From Capra hircus (lineage: Eukaryota; Chordata; Mammalia; Artiodactyla; Bovidae), in contig NC_030826.1 of NCBI RefSeq assembly GCF_001704415.2, forward strand, positions 30,623,324-30,687,323: a stretch of 64,000 nt of DNA. The letters are read 5' to 3'. The translations under genes and the position numbers were made by a program. How positions within the stretch are numbered: position 1 is the first letter of the stretch; each line of letters begins with the position of its first letter. Below the pieces are notes generated by a model. That model was not told where the DNA came from, ran no database searches, and worked only from the letters and a program-made list of their open reading frames with translations. This document shows, one piece after another, positions 42,911-54,574 of this stretch.

Positions 42911-44077
42911 CATTTGTTTTTACTCTAATTATGCTGGTTTCTTTAATGTGCGCCCCTCCACCTTGCCCTATTTTCCAGGAATCATGTTAACTTTTCTTGC
43001 TTACCCTTCCCCACCAACCCCTCCCAACTCTGGATGCTGTATCAGAACGCCTGGTTTTATGGGAACTGTTTGTAAACTCCTGCATGTTGGTCATCAACAG
43101 TCTAATTGTCCTGAGGGAGGTCTGACCGCGGCTGAAGTTCATGTCTAAACTGTTCAGCTGCTTCAAGTGCCCCAATCTCTCTCCCATCAGAGCCCAAGGG
43201 AATGTTCATTTCTGTCTGGTGGCAGAATCATATGTCAAAGCAGTTTCATCTATCCAGTCCTAGCTCAATGCCTGCTCACACAGTCCTGTGTCTTGTGAGC
43301 CTAAATCCATTTGTTTATTGATTTAGTAGGTGAAATCAAGGCACATCCTTTCTATTTAAACATAAGGCCCTGTACTAGGCCAGTTAGAGGGAGAATTAAA
43401 CACAGTCTTAAAATCCGGTTGTCGCAGGAATACTGTACACACATGGGGGAACCTGAACAAATATTTCAGGATAAAAGAACAGAAGTGGCACCATTGGCAC
43501 CATTTGCCTGTTCCTTTTGATTTTACAAAGACATAATTGGAATGAAGATAATAAATAGCTGACATCTATGAGCACTGTTTGTCCAGGCCAGGAACCATGC
43601 TAAAACTTTCTGCCCGTATTATCGCATTTGGCCCAAAAAAGCTTCTTGCTCAGTTTCAAGCATAGGAATTGATACAAATTCATAATGGAAAGTAACAGGA
43701 ACTGAAGTCACTATTGTAACTGTTGATGGCACCAGGTGAGCCCCACTCTGCTCCTCTCACTGCTGAGCCCTGCCAACAAAGAAATAAGGCACACTCTACT
43801 CTAGAAAGTGCCCACAGAACTTCCTATGTCAAAAATGAGAGAGATGAATATGAATCTCAGTGGCAGCCATGGAGATCCCCTGCTCTTATACCCACAAAAT
43901 GAATGTAGTCTACAAAAGGCCGATGAAGAATCCATTCCAATTTACCCCAGGAAATATGACCAAAAATTCTGCAACAAATTCTTTCTTCTCTCCAAGAATT
44001 TGAGTAGACAATAAACCTTTGAAGTAAGGGATATGCAACCAGACAAAATGAGATGAAAAGGAGAAACTGAAAAACTA
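42911..44077. other. 1.2 kb unclassified, no gene seen
   Basis: A weak MIR/L2-like patch at 43555-43660 (TGACATCTATGAGCACTGTT). Otherwise no recognised element and only short openings. Confidence 0.45.
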
Positions 44078-44180
44078 AGAAATGGCAACCCACTCCAGTG
44101 TTCTTGCCTGGAGAATCCCATGGACAGAGGGGCATGGTGGGCCAGAGTCCATGGGGTCTCAAAGAGTCAGACATTTAGAC
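44078..44180 (+). mobile_element. Bov-tA/BovA SINE fragment
   Basis: GAAATGGCAACCCACTCCAG to GTCTCAAAGAGTCAGACAT, the BovA unit without a head. Confidence 0.85.
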
Positions 44181-44839
44181 TGAATGACTAAAACAGCAAG
44201 GAAACAATGGGGCATTAGAGAAAGAGGATGATTAGAAAATAGGGAAATGTTACAAACAAACAAAAAATAGATCCAGCTGAAAACAGGTTGGTAAGATGGA
44301 GAAAAGACTTGAGACAGTAGCACCAAAGTGAAGGGGAAAAAAAGCAAAGAGATAAATGGATTCAAAGACTAGTTAATAAATACATAGTGATGATTTAACA
44401 AATGGAGAATGGAAAAATGTAACAGAAAAATATTCATAGGTATAGGGAGAAATGAAATAAAAGAGTTTAATCTGCAAATGAAAAGGCGTACTGTGTTCTA
44501 GGGAAATTAGAACAATCACAAATGAGACATAGCCAAAGAATTCTCTGAGTTTCAAGGATAGAGAAAGAATTCTCTAAGTAAGTGTCCAGCTGCAAAAAGC
44601 AAGTTCACTGTATGAAGGAAAAAAAATGTACAGCCTTATACTCTCTGTTAAAAAGGTCACTGTCAAGAGATAGTGGAGTCATATCTATAGGATTCTAGAT
44701 GGGGAAAAAATGGCCCTAGAATTTTTAAGCCCAGCTAAGTTGTCATTTAGATTTGAAAGGCAGTTACCTAGCATGTCCACATAATCAAGAACTCAGAACA
44801 TGGTTCATACAAGATAAGGTTTCCAGGTAAACTACAGGT
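44181..44839. other. A-rich unclassified sequence
   Basis: Purine/A-rich on the plus strand and probably very old L1 or similar, but I cannot align it with confidence. Confidence 0.35.
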
Positions 44840-45165
44840 AAAATATAGGATGTTCCATGAAATTTTAATTTTAGATAAATATGGAATAATATTTTAGGAT
44901 CAGTATGTCCCACATATTATTTGGAACATCAGTTCAGTACATTTAAGTTGCTCAGTCGTGTTCGACTCTTTGTGACCCCATGAATTGCAGCACGCCAGGC
45001 CTCCCCGTCCATCACCAACTCCCGGAGTTCACTCAGACTCACGTCCATCGAGTCAGTGATGCCATCCAGCCATCTCATCCTCTGTCGTCCCCTTCTTCTC
45101 CTGCCCCCCATCCCTCCCATCATCTTGTACTTTAAAAAGTGGGACATACTGATCCTAAAATACGA
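44840..45165. repeat. Palindromic old repeat split by BovB
   Basis: Two perfect 24-bp inverted arms, 44890-44913 and 45139-45162, each containing AGGATCAGTATGTCCCAC or its complement. Without the BovB between them they would be a tight hairpin. The arms look like part of a common old mammalian repeat with an inverted AGTATGTCCC motif; family name not known to me. Confidence 0.85.
44930..45126 (-). mobile_element. BovB 3' fragment in the palindrome loop
   Basis: CAGTTCAGTACATTTAAGTT, GTGTTCGACTCTTTGTGACC to CCCCCATCCCTCCCATCATC, the last ~195 bp of BovB. It sits between the inverted arms at 44890 and 45162. Confidence 0.92.
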
Positions 45166-45289
45166 TCAAGATCTAAAAACCTAATCAATGTTGTTCTGAA
45201 AATCTGTAAGGAAGGTGGATTGTTAGAAATCTCTTATCTCTTGATAAGTTCATCATAGTGAAATTTCTCACTAGTCTTAAAATGTTTTT

Positions 45290-45735
45290 TTTTCTTTTGT
45301 TAATTAAAAATTTAATTGAAGTATAGTTGATTTACATTATTGCTTTAGTTTCAGGTGTACAGCATAGCAATTCAGTTGTTGGTTTTTGTTTGTTTGTTTG
45401 TATTTTGCAGATTATATCCATGATAGGTTATTATAAGATATTAGTTATAATTCCCTGGGCTATATAGTAAAACCTTATTGCTTGTCTATTTCATGTATCT
45501 GTTCGTATCTGCTAATCCCATACTCATAATTTGTCCCTACACCTACTCCTACCCCTTTCCCCTTTGGTAACTAACTATAATTTGTTTTCTATGCCAGTGA
45601 GTCTGTTTCTGTTTTGTATGTAGGTTCATTCATATTATATTTTAGGTTCCATATATGAGTGATGTCAAACAGTATTTGTCTTTCTCTGTCTGACTTATGT
45701 CACTAAGTATAATATTCTCTAGGTCCAGGATTTTA
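45290..45735 (-). mobile_element. L1 3' UTR
   Basis: TAATTGAAGTATAGTTGATT, TTTCAGGTGTACAGCATAGC, TATAGTAAAACCTTATTGCT, TGAGTCTGTTTCTGTTTTGT, CTCTAGGTCCAGG in minus orientation. 5'-truncated. Confidence 0.88.
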
Positions 45736-45885
45736 TGCCTACTTTTAGGTGCCATATTATGTAAAGAATGTCCACCTGAAATACTGTTCCAGTATAATGG
45801 GAACAGTAGTTCATCGTGTTCTCCTTCTGGGTCATGTGATCACTGAATAAGAGACAGGGGAAATGACCTTCCCTATTAAAAAAAA

Positions 45886-46050
45886 AAAAACTTTTTTACT
45901 TGCTTACTTATTTGTCTTTTCCAGTTCTTAGTTGTGGCACGCAAACTCTCAGTTGTGACATGTGGAATCTAGTTCTCTGATTAGGACTGAACCCTGGCAT
46001 CCTGCATTGGGAGTGGGGAGTCTTAGCCACTGGACCACAAGGAAAGTCCC
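45886..46050 (-). mobile_element. CHR-type SINE
   Basis: A-run then TTAGTTGTGGCACGCAAACT, ATGTGGAATCTAGTTCTCTG and CCACTGGACCACAAGGAAAG: the reverse complement of a CHR-1-type SINE, diverged. Confidence 0.75.
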
Positions 46051-46599
46051 TGACCCTCTCTATTTAAAATAATATTGATTTTCCCCTCTTTTAAGACCAT
46101 GTCTAATACAGTACATTTAAGGGAAACACTGCAGGTACATGTCATGTCTAAAGTTATAACCACTATAGAAAAGGAAAAAGAGTATAAATGTTAGAAATTA
46201 TCAGAAAAGAAGATTTTCTTCTTTCTTCTTTAACAACAAAAAAAATGAGGATCATAAAGCAGAAGACACTTCATTTAAAAAAATCAAGGAAGCTTTAGAA
46301 TCAAGACTGAATGTAAGGTAAAAAACATAAAAGAAGAGAGTGGTGCTTTATAACGACTGTCATAAATCCAAACCCAACAGATTCCCCATGTACAAGGTGA
46401 CAACTGAAGACAGGGAGTGGCGGACAGAAACACAGAGTGACATGCAGCTTGCCTCACCCTTTCAACACACAACACAGCTTTGGACACAAAGAAGTAAGTG
46501 TGTAGTGAGTCTGACCAGCGTAACGGGGACCATCTAATAAATGCAGAACAAACTCCAGATCCTGGTGAAGCAAAAAATAGACATTTTCCCCCAAGTGTC
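46051..46599. other. AT-rich unclassified stretch
   Basis: Many A-runs; the 46284-46601 minus opening (105 codons) is compositional. No element recognised. Confidence 0.4.
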
Positions 46600-47670
46600 A
46601 TGATATATTAGGACATTAAAAAACAACTCAACAAATTCTAATAAGTAGAAATAATGCAGACCTCTTTCTCTCAACTACATTGCAATAAAGCATGGAATAG
46701 CAAAAATAGAGTCCAACAAACAAAAATCCCAAGTACTTGGTAATAAAAAAGAAAAGAAAAACTCATAGGTTACTTTTAATTCAATGAGCAAATTCAAAGC
46801 AGAATTGCTCATTTCTTAAATAAAACAACAACAAACAACAATGGGAAGAGAATATTCTTGTGGGAAAAAAACAACACTCACAGTCTGCATATGTCACAAA
46901 AAAGTAAAATGAAAATAAACAAATTGGGCATTTGAATTGTGGGGTTGAGGAAAGAAAACCTAGATCTAATAAATAAAATCAATCTGTGGCAAGTTTAAAT
47001 TAAAAAAAAAACAGATAAATCTATATTAATTATTTAGGGGAAAAGGGAGAAAGCATAAATAGGCAAATTTAGAAATGAGTGAAGGGAAAGCAGATAAAGA
47101 CAATGTTAAGAAAATAGAAGAGGATTTGTTTAAAACTTCAGGCAAAATTTGAAAACCTGATAGAATGATTTTTTTTCCCTTGAGAAATGTAAATGGCCCA
47201 AATTGACCCCAGAAAAGAGAGAAAACCCAAACAGAATCTATAATCATGGATAGGATTTGCAAGTTTTCAAAAATTAAAGAGGTTGTGTCAAACTCAGTTT
47301 CACAAGGAAATTCTTTGTAACTTTCAGTGAGTAAAAAGAGCCATTGTTACAGAACATCCCTGAACAAAGGAAATGGAAGGTGCCAGATTACTTCTTCAAA
47401 GCTATGGTAATGTGGTACACACACACACCAGCCCAAAACTCAGAACAAAATCAATTATATTGAGGCAAAAAATGTTAGCATATTAAGTGCAATTCTACAA
47501 TAAATTAATCTAATACAACATTACAACTAAATGCATTTTGTTCTAGGAAAAATCACTGAGTTAGCATTTTAACTGGTCAAAGGGGGAAAAAGTGTATTAT
47601 CAGAGCGATTAATGCCTAAAGTGTGTTGGATAAGACCAGCATGCATTTGTATTGAAAACTTGTTAGTAAA
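46600..47670 (+). mobile_element. Decayed old L1 ORF2
   Basis: GCAATAAAGCATGGAATAGC, AAATCCCAAGTACTTGGTAA and much later AATTATATTGAGGCAAAAAA keep the order of an L1 ORF2 from the end of the endonuclease to the RT. Stop-ridden. Confidence 0.5.
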
Positions 47671-47944
47671 ATAACAGTAGGGGGTACTTTCTTACCACTA
47701 TTTTATACACATGCATGCCTGCATGCTCACACACACCCTGAAATCCAGCCATCGGCTTAATAGGGAAGTTGGAGACCTATGTCCGTTGTCATGGAGTTTG
47801 AGGTCAGAAACCTGAGATTTTTCATTCTTACTTCCTTTACTGAACATTTCACCATAAACTTTTAGGCAGTACAATTTAAACAAGAAAATAAAATGGTGGG
47901 ACAATTAAAAGCAAATAGAACTGCTGTTTGAAAATTGGATACTT

Positions 47945-49905
47945 GGAAAATACTTGAGAATCAACACAAAACCTATTAAAAATAAACAATTCCATTCACC
48001 ATTGCGATGAAAAGAATAAAATACTTTGGAATATATCTACCTAAAGAAACTAAAGACCTATATACAGAAAACTATAAAACACTGGTGAAAGAAATCAAAG
48101 AGGACACTAATAGATGGAGAAATATACCATGTTCATGGATCGGAAGAATCAATATAGTGAAAATGAGTATACTACCCAAAGCAATCTATAGATTCAATGC
48201 AATCCCTATCAAGCTACCAACAGTACTTTTCACAGAGCTAGAACAAATAATTTCAAAATTTGTTTGGAAATACAAAAACCCTCGAATAGCCAAAGCAATC
48301 TTGAGAAAGAAGAATGGAACTGGAGGAATCAACCTGACTGACTTCAGGCTCTACTACAAAGCCACAGTCATCAAGACAGTATGGTACTGGCACAAAGACA
48401 GAAATATAGATCAATGGAACAAAATAGAAAGCCCAGAGATAAATCTACGCACCTATGGACACCTTATATTTGACGAAGGAGGCAAGAATATACTATGGAT
48501 TAAAGACAATCTCTTTGACAAGTGGTACTGGGAAAACTGGTCAACCACTTGTAAAAGAATGAAACTAGAACACTTTCTAACACCACACACAAAAATAAAC
48601 TCAAAAGGGATTAAAGATCTAAATGTAAGACCAGAAACTATAAAACTCCTAGAGGAGAACATAGGCAAAACACTCTCCAACATAAATCACAGCAGGATCC
48701 CCTATGACCCACCTCCCAGAATATTGGAAATAAAAGCAAAAATAAACAAATGGCACCTAATTAAAATTAAAAGCTTCTGCACAACAAAGGAAACTATAAG
48801 CAAGGTGAAAAGAGAGCCTTCAGAGTGGGAGAAAATAATAGCAAATGAAGCAACTGACAAACAACTAATCTCAAAAATATACAATCAACTTCTGCAGCTC
48901 AATTCCAGAAAAATAAACGACCCAATCAAAAAATGGGCCAAAGAACTAAATAGACATTTCTCCAAAGAAGACATACGGATGGCTAACAAACACATGAAAA
49001 GATGCTCAACATCACTCATTATCAGAGAAATGCAAATCAAAACCACAATGAGGTACCATTTCATGCCAGTCAGAATGGCTGCAATCCAAAAGTCTACAAG
49101 CAATAAATGCTGGAGAGGATGTGGAGAAAAGGGAACCCTCTTACACTGTTGGTGGGAATGCAAATTAGTACAGCCACTATGGAGAACAGTGTGGAGATTC
49201 CTTACAAAACTGGAAATAGAACTGCCTTATGATCCAGCAATCCCACTGCTGGCATACACACCAAGGAAACCAGAATTGAAAGAGACACGTGTACCCCAAT
49301 GTTCATTGCAGCACTGTTTATAATAGCCAGGACATGGAAGTAACCTAGATGTCCATCAGCAAATGAGTGGGTAAGAAAGCTGTGGTACATATACACAATG
49401 GAGTATTACTCAGCCATTAAAAAGAATACATTTGAATCAGTTCTAATGAGGTGGATGAAACTGGAGCTGATTATACAGAGTGAAGTAAGACAGAAAGAAA
49501 AACACCAATACAGTATACTAACACATATATATAGAATTTAGAAAGATGGTAATGATAACCCTGTATGCGAGACAGCGAAAGAGACACAGATGTATAGAAC
49601 AGTCTTTTGGACTCTGTGGGAGAGGGCGAGGGTGGGATGATTTGGGAGAATGGCATTGAAACATGTATAATATCATATATGAAACGAATCTCCAGTCCAG
49701 GTTCAATGCATGATACTGGATGCTTGGGGCTGGTGCACTGGGACGACCCAAAGGGATGGTACAGGGAGGAAGGAGGGAGGCAGGTTCAGGATGGGGAACA
49801 CATGTAAACCCGTGGCGGATTCATGTTGATGTATGGCAAAACCAATACAATATTGTAAAGTAATTAACCTCCAATTAAAATAAATAAATTTATATTAAAA
49901 AAATA
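47945..49905 (+). mobile_element. L1 (bovine type), 5'-truncated, ~1.95 kb
   Basis: C-terminal half of ORF2, then a bovine-type 3' UTR (GTGGGAGAGGGCGAGGGTGG, GATGTATGGCAAAACCAATA) and an A/AAATA-rich tail to about 49905. The left boundary is unclear. No convincing duplication was found because both flanks are A-rich. Confidence 0.93.
47992..49541 (+). pseudogene. L1 ORF2 C-terminal half, disrupted
   Basis: Homologous to the L1 ORF2 protein (endonuclease plus reverse transcriptase), here only the part after the RT palm: thumb, then the C-terminal Cys-rich segment. From 48007 there are 438 unbroken codons with MKRIKYFGIYL, IGRINIVKMSILPKAIYRFN, KWAKELNRHFSKEDIRMANK and the Cys-rich CWRGCGEKGTLLHCWWECKL. 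By comparison with the usual L1 text (CTGCTGGGCATACA), one G is lost at about 49251; this shifts the frame and gives an early stop at 49321-49323. In the shifted frame the original sequence resumes (FIAALFIIARTWK) but meets TAA at 49339-49341 and the normal terminal TAG at 49539-49541. The RT catalytic core lies in the missing 5' part, so it is inert. Confidence 0.93.
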
Positions 49906-49984
49906 AAAATAAGAATTTGGTTATATCCAAATCAAAGGCTTTCCTTGATAGTTCTGGCAGCTTTTTAGAAGATACACAATGGTT

Positions 49985-50075
49985 ACTAATAATGATAAGA
50001 ACATGAACAACTGGCATTTAGGACGTGCTTCCTATGTGCCAAGTTCTTCTAATGAGGTCCAGCTAATCATTCCTG
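49985..50075 (+). repeat. MIR SINE fragment
   Basis: ACTGGCATTTAGGACGTGCT and CCTATGTGCCAAGTTCTTCT match the MIR core. Confidence 0.55.
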
Positions 50076-50084
50076 TCTTTCATG

Positions 50085-51020
50085 GATCCTGCCTTTGGTG
50101 TTGTAGCTAAAAAGTCATTACCAGAGCCAAGTTCATTCAGATTTTTTCTTATTTTTTAGGAACCTTCAAGTTTTGCATTTAACATTTAGATCTGTGCTCC
50201 ATTTTTAATTTATTTTTATGAAAGGTGTAAGATCTGTATCCAGACTTCTTTTATTTTGCCTGTAGAGGTCTAGTTATTTCAGTATCATTTGTTGAAAAGA
50301 TTATCTTTCATCTTTTTCAGAGGTCTGCTAGCTATATTTATGTGGCTCTGTTTCTGGCCTCTCCATTCTGTTCCATTGATCTATTTGTCTCTACTTTTGC
50401 CAGTACCACATCTGTCCTGATTTTTGTTGCTTTCCAGCAAGTCTTAAGTCAAATTAATGTCAGTCCTCTGACTTGGTTCATTTCCGTCCATGTTATATTG
50501 GCTGCTCTGGGTCTTCTATCACTCCATATAAACTTTGGAATTAGATTGTTGATATCCATAAAATAATTTTCAGGGTTTTGATTGGAAATGTGTTTAATGG
50601 ATTAAGTTGTACAGAACTGTAATGTTAATAATATTGATTTTTGCTAACCATGAATGTGAAACGTTTGTCCATTTGTTTAGTTCTTTGATTTTTTTTCCAT
50701 AAATTTTGTAGTGTTCCTCATATAGATTTTATACTTATTTTGTTAGAGTTGTAACTGAGTATTCATCTTTGGGGGTGCTAATGTAAATGGTATTGTGTTT
50801 TTAAATTTCAGTTTCATGTATTTATTGCCAGTATATAGAAAAGTGACTGACTTTACTTTTATGCATTAAACTCAATTTTACACCTTTTTAAGAAATTCTT
50901 ATTAGTTCTTGTCAGTATTTTTGGATTTTCTACATAGACAATTATGTCATCAGTCAACAAAGACAGTTTTATTTCTTCCTCCCCAATCTGTGTTCATCTT
51001 ATTTCCTTTTCTTATCTCAT
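50085..51020 (-). mobile_element. Old L1 ORF2 interior
   Basis: Reverse complement of ORF2 (CATTGATCTATTTGTCTCTA, CCAGTACCACATCTGTCC, CTACATAGACAATTATGTCA). Heavily mutated, no open frame. Confidence 0.7.
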
Positions 51021-51732
51021 TGTATTAATGCTTTCCTTTTAATTTTGTTCATGTTGTTTTGTTCGTGTTTGATTTGCATTAGTTTTAAATCTTCAGTAAT
51101 AAAATGTATTATTTTTAATTCATGGAAAAACTACCCTTCAGTTTTCAATGAGTCATACTTTTTCAGTATGAAAGATTTATATTTCTTGTTTTGCAAGTTC
51201 TGGATCTTTGTAATCCACAATGTACCCTCCCACTTTGCTTTCAGGATTATGCTTCTGTTTGGCCATGAATTTTGCAGTCATATTTTATTACTTTTAACTC
51301 TCTACTTGGATCATTACATTTTGCTTTCTTTTTCATAATATGAACAATCTTATAATAAATTCTATTTTTCTCTTTTGTGAAGATGGAAAATATTACTAAC
51401 ATCTGATTATTACTTCATGGAAGATAAATGTCAAGTATTACTTGTGCTGTACTATTTGATATATGTTAAAATTTACTGGCTTCATCTCCCATCCTCCTCC
51501 CCACCTGAGAATTACTATCAAACATTATCTGGAATTCTACACATTCTTCAGAACTCAGTAAGTCAAAGAAAATATATTCCATTGTTGAAAATCTCTACTT
51601 TTTAGAAAGTCCTTCATCAAACTCAGTCAAGATCCACCACTCTGAAAATTTCACCTCTCAAAATTCTGTGCTCCAGATCCATAAAGAAACAGCCTTTGTG
51701 TATTTCCCACCTGTTAGCTCTTTGTATATTTG
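51021..51732. other. AT-rich unclassified stretch
   Basis: Probably more decayed L1, but not alignable by eye. No gene. Confidence 0.4.
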
Positions 51733-51742
51733 TAATCAACTA

Positions 51743-51999
51743 AAGCTGAAACTCCAGTACTTTGGCCACCTCATGGAAAGAGTTGACTCATTGGAAAAGA
51801 CTCTGATGCTGGGAGGGATTGGGGGCAGGAGGAGAAGGGAACGACAGAGGATGAGATGGCTGGATGGCATCACTGACTCGATGGACGTGAGTCTGAGTGA
51901 ACTCTGGGAGATGGTGATGGACCGGGAGGCCTGGAATGCTGCAATTCATGGGGTCACAAAGAGTCAGACACGACTGAGCGACTGAACTGAACTGAACTG
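51743..51999 (+). mobile_element. BovB 3' end with perfect target duplication
   Basis: AAGCTGAAACTCCAGTACTT to GAACTGAACTGAACTGA. AATCAACTA is present on both sides (51734-51742 and 52000-52008), a perfect 9-bp duplication. Little diverged, so likely young. The plus opening 51668-51985 covers the BovB C-terminus down to SQTRLSD. Confidence 0.96.
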
Positions 52000-52008
52000 A
52001 ATCAACTA

Positions 52009-52218
52009 TCTTGTTTCCTTCTTCAGTCTTTCTCTTTTCTGGGTTAATTATGCCAGTACCTTGAGATATTCCTGAGAAGACGTGGCTTCCCATCTTCTTT
52101 ATTATTTTGGTTCTTCTACTCTAGAAACCACTTTTAACTGTTCTTTTAAAATATGAAAACAATCATATTTGATTCCTTGAGCTAACCTGTCTTGGCCTGA
52201 GGAGGTAATCTCAAGTGT
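52009..52218. other. Unclassified spacer
   Basis: No recognised element. Confidence 0.4.
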
Positions 52219-52655
52219 TGTTGTTGTTCAGTTGCTAAGTCGTGTCCGACTCTCTGCCACCCCAATGGACTGCAGCACACCAGACTTCCCTGTCCTTCAC
52301 TATCTCCCAAAAATAGTTCACTCAAACTCTCCCAGAGTTTGTTCACTCAAACTCATGTCCATTGAGTCAGTGATGTCATTCAATCATCTCATCATCTGTC
52401 ACCCCATGCTCCTTCTGCCCTCCATCTTTCCCAGCATCGGGGTCTTTTCCAGTGAGTCAGCTCTTTCCATCACGTGGCCAAAGTACTGGAGCTTCAGCAT
52501 CAGTCCTTCCAATGAATACTCAGGGTTGATTTCATTTAGGTTTGACTGGTTTGATCTCCTTGCTGTCCAAGGGATTCTCAAGAGTCTTCTCCAACATCAC
52601 AGTTTGAAAGCATCAATTCTTCGGTGCTCAGCCTTCTTTATGGTCTAACTCTTTA
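52219..52655 (-). mobile_element. BovB LINE 3' end with local duplication
   Basis: GTTGTTCAGTTGCTAAGTCG to CTTCTTTATGGTCTAACTC in minus orientation. A short internal duplication of TTCACTCAAACTC (52317-52329 and 52342-52354) surrounds a perfect hairpin AAACTCT-CCC-AGAGTTT (52324-52340). Confidence 0.9.
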
Positions 52656-53177
52656 AGATTTGGATAATAAATGGTTTCTGCCAAGAGCTACAGGATGTGG
52701 GAAAAAATCTCAGTGCTTCAACCCCTTTGTTTTATAGATGATAAAATAGAACCCTTGAGGGATCAAGTGACTTGGCTCACGGTCCCTTAATCCTCCATCC
52801 TTCATGGGCTTGGGCAACAGCGAGCTCTAAATTTGCCATTCCCTCTGAATAGCCTCAATATGGAGCAGTGATGGAAAAATCAGACCAGCAGGGAGAAAAG
52901 CAGCAGCAGGCAGTTAGACGAGGAGCTAGAGAATTCACAGTGTTTTATAAACTTTTAAATTCCCAACCGCTACACTATAATTCTGTCTTGGGAGTCCATT
53001 ATAAGGAAGTCATTTTGGTGACTTGGATGAGGTCCATAGGAGATGTGCCTTGACATCTAATTTGTGTGTGTGTGTGTGTTACAGTGAGATGCCATTAAGA
53101 TTCTCGCAGCCTCTCTGGAATGTGGGGAGGGAGGACGTGTTTATTTTATAATTCCACAGTTAATGCTTCTGGTGTCT
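52656..53177. other. Unclassified, includes a weak MIR
   Basis: 52720-52790 resembles MIR (TTGTTTTATAGATGATAAAA, GATCAAGTGACTTGGCTCAC). (GT)n of about 9 units at 53064-53081. Confidence 0.45.
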
Positions 53178-53300
53178 AGAACTTCCATTCATTCATTCAC
53201 TCATTCATTCAAATACATTTGATGAATGCCCATATCCGTTCTGTACAACACACTGTGTTAGATGTTTTGCATTTAAAGCTGAATAATTCAAGCCTTGAAA
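53178..53300 (-). repeat. L2 fragment with (ATTC)n
   Basis: A run of CATTCATTCATTCA units followed by AATACATTTGATGAATGCCC resembles the end of an L2 element. Confidence 0.5.
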
Positions 53301-53439
53301 TAAACCATTAAGGTGAAGAGATCGGTCCTTCCCTGTGAATTAAGGAGGCTTGCTTTTTAAACCACTTGTTTGACTTCATTTCTGAACACCAGCAAACTGA
53401 AAAAAATAATTTTTGCCTAGAAATTTAGTGCCTGCTTAC

Positions 53440-53700
53440 AGTTTTCAAGAAACAAACTTAAGCAATTCCTCTCCTAGGAATTTATCCTAAAGATATACTT
53501 ACACATGTCCAAAAACATGTATGTACAAGATTATTTTCACACCATTGTTTTTAATAAAAAAGATTAAAGATAATCTTAATATTTGGTAATAGAGAACTGG
53601 TTAATTAATGGATATACATGGGAAAAATATAGATATGAAACAGAGCCAGTATTTTCTTTATAAATGATAGGGAATTACCTCCAGTGACATAGGTATTATC
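53440..53700 (+). mobile_element. Old L1 ORF2 end
   Basis: TTCCTCTCCTAGGAATTTAT, ACACATGTCCAAAAACATGT, ACCATTGTTTTTAATAAAA and GGTAATAGAGAACTGGTTAA follow the L1 ORF2 3' end. Stop-rich. Confidence 0.65.
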
Positions 53701-53794
53701 TATCTATCCATCATCCCCTCTAACTTTATATTTTGAAATAAAATAGAAATGTTATCAGTATAATCAGATAACTATATACTTTTCAAGTATACTC

Positions 53795-54065
53795 ACTAAT
53801 TGTTTAGTTTTGATAACATAGTTGACTTACAACTCTGTGTAATTTCTGCTGTATGTAGAAGTGATTCAGTTATACATGTATATTCTTTTTCATATTCTTT
53901 CCCATTATGGTTTATTGCAGGATATTGAATATAGTTCCCTGTGCTATATAGTAGGACCTTGTTTATCAGTTCTACGTATTATAGTTTGCATCTGCTAATC
54001 CCGAACTCTCAATACTTCCCTCCCCTACTACTCACCTCACCTTGACAACAAGTCTGTTCTCTATG
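53795..54065 (-). mobile_element. L1 3' UTR
   Basis: AACATAGTTGACTTACAACT, AGAAGTGATTCAGTTATACA, ATAGTAGGACCTTGTTTATC, CTGCTAATCCCGAACTCTC in minus orientation. 5'-truncated. Confidence 0.85.
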
Positions 54066-54245
54066 TCTGTAGACTCACTAATTACTAATTGCAGACATCT
54101 TTGGGGAAGCAGTTTATTTTCAAACTGTAGAAACCATAACATTCATGGTTTGTTGTCAAACCTAACCAAAATACAAAGCCACACCACCGGAAACCTAAGA
54201 AATTTATTCACATCTTCTTGGTTATCACTCACAAAATATTACAGC

Positions 54246-54272
54246 TTTTTTTTTTTTTTTTTTTTTTTTTTT
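54246..54272. repeat. (T)27 homopolymer
   Basis: 27 uninterrupted T, the reverse complement of a poly(A) tail belonging to the following minus-strand element. Confidence 0.97.
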
Positions 54273-54570
54273 GAGATCTGATGGCTTTTTCTTTTTTTTG
54301 TTGAATTTGGTTGTCAGGTTTCTTTAGCTTCTGTTTATCTAGCCTACCTGCCTTCTGTATTTCATAACAGTGATCTTTTTGGAGAATACCAGCCCACTGT
54401 CTTATAGAAACTTTCATAATCTGGATTTATCTGATTGTTTTCTCACAATTACATTCCACAGAAACATTTTTGTCAAGAAGACTAGAGATACTCTTAATTA
54501 TAAGTTGCCTCATTTGGTTAAGCTAGTGGCTCCCAGACTTCACTGTAAATCCCTGTGTGTTTAACACATC
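54273..54570 (-). mobile_element. Old L1 3' UTR-like fragment with poly(A)
   Basis: On the minus strand: TGTGAGAAAACAATCAGATA, AAATCCAGATTATGAAAGTT, ACCTGACAACCAAATTCAAC, then a tail. This fits an old L1M 3' UTR. A retropseudogene was considered, but the 24-codon frame before the tail matches nothing I know. Confidence 0.5.
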
Positions 54571-54574
54571 TGAA

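Noticed and set aside
54273..54570. Processed pseudogene ending in poly(A)
   Set aside because: The frame before the tail is 24 codons and matches no protein I know; an old L1 3' UTR fits better.
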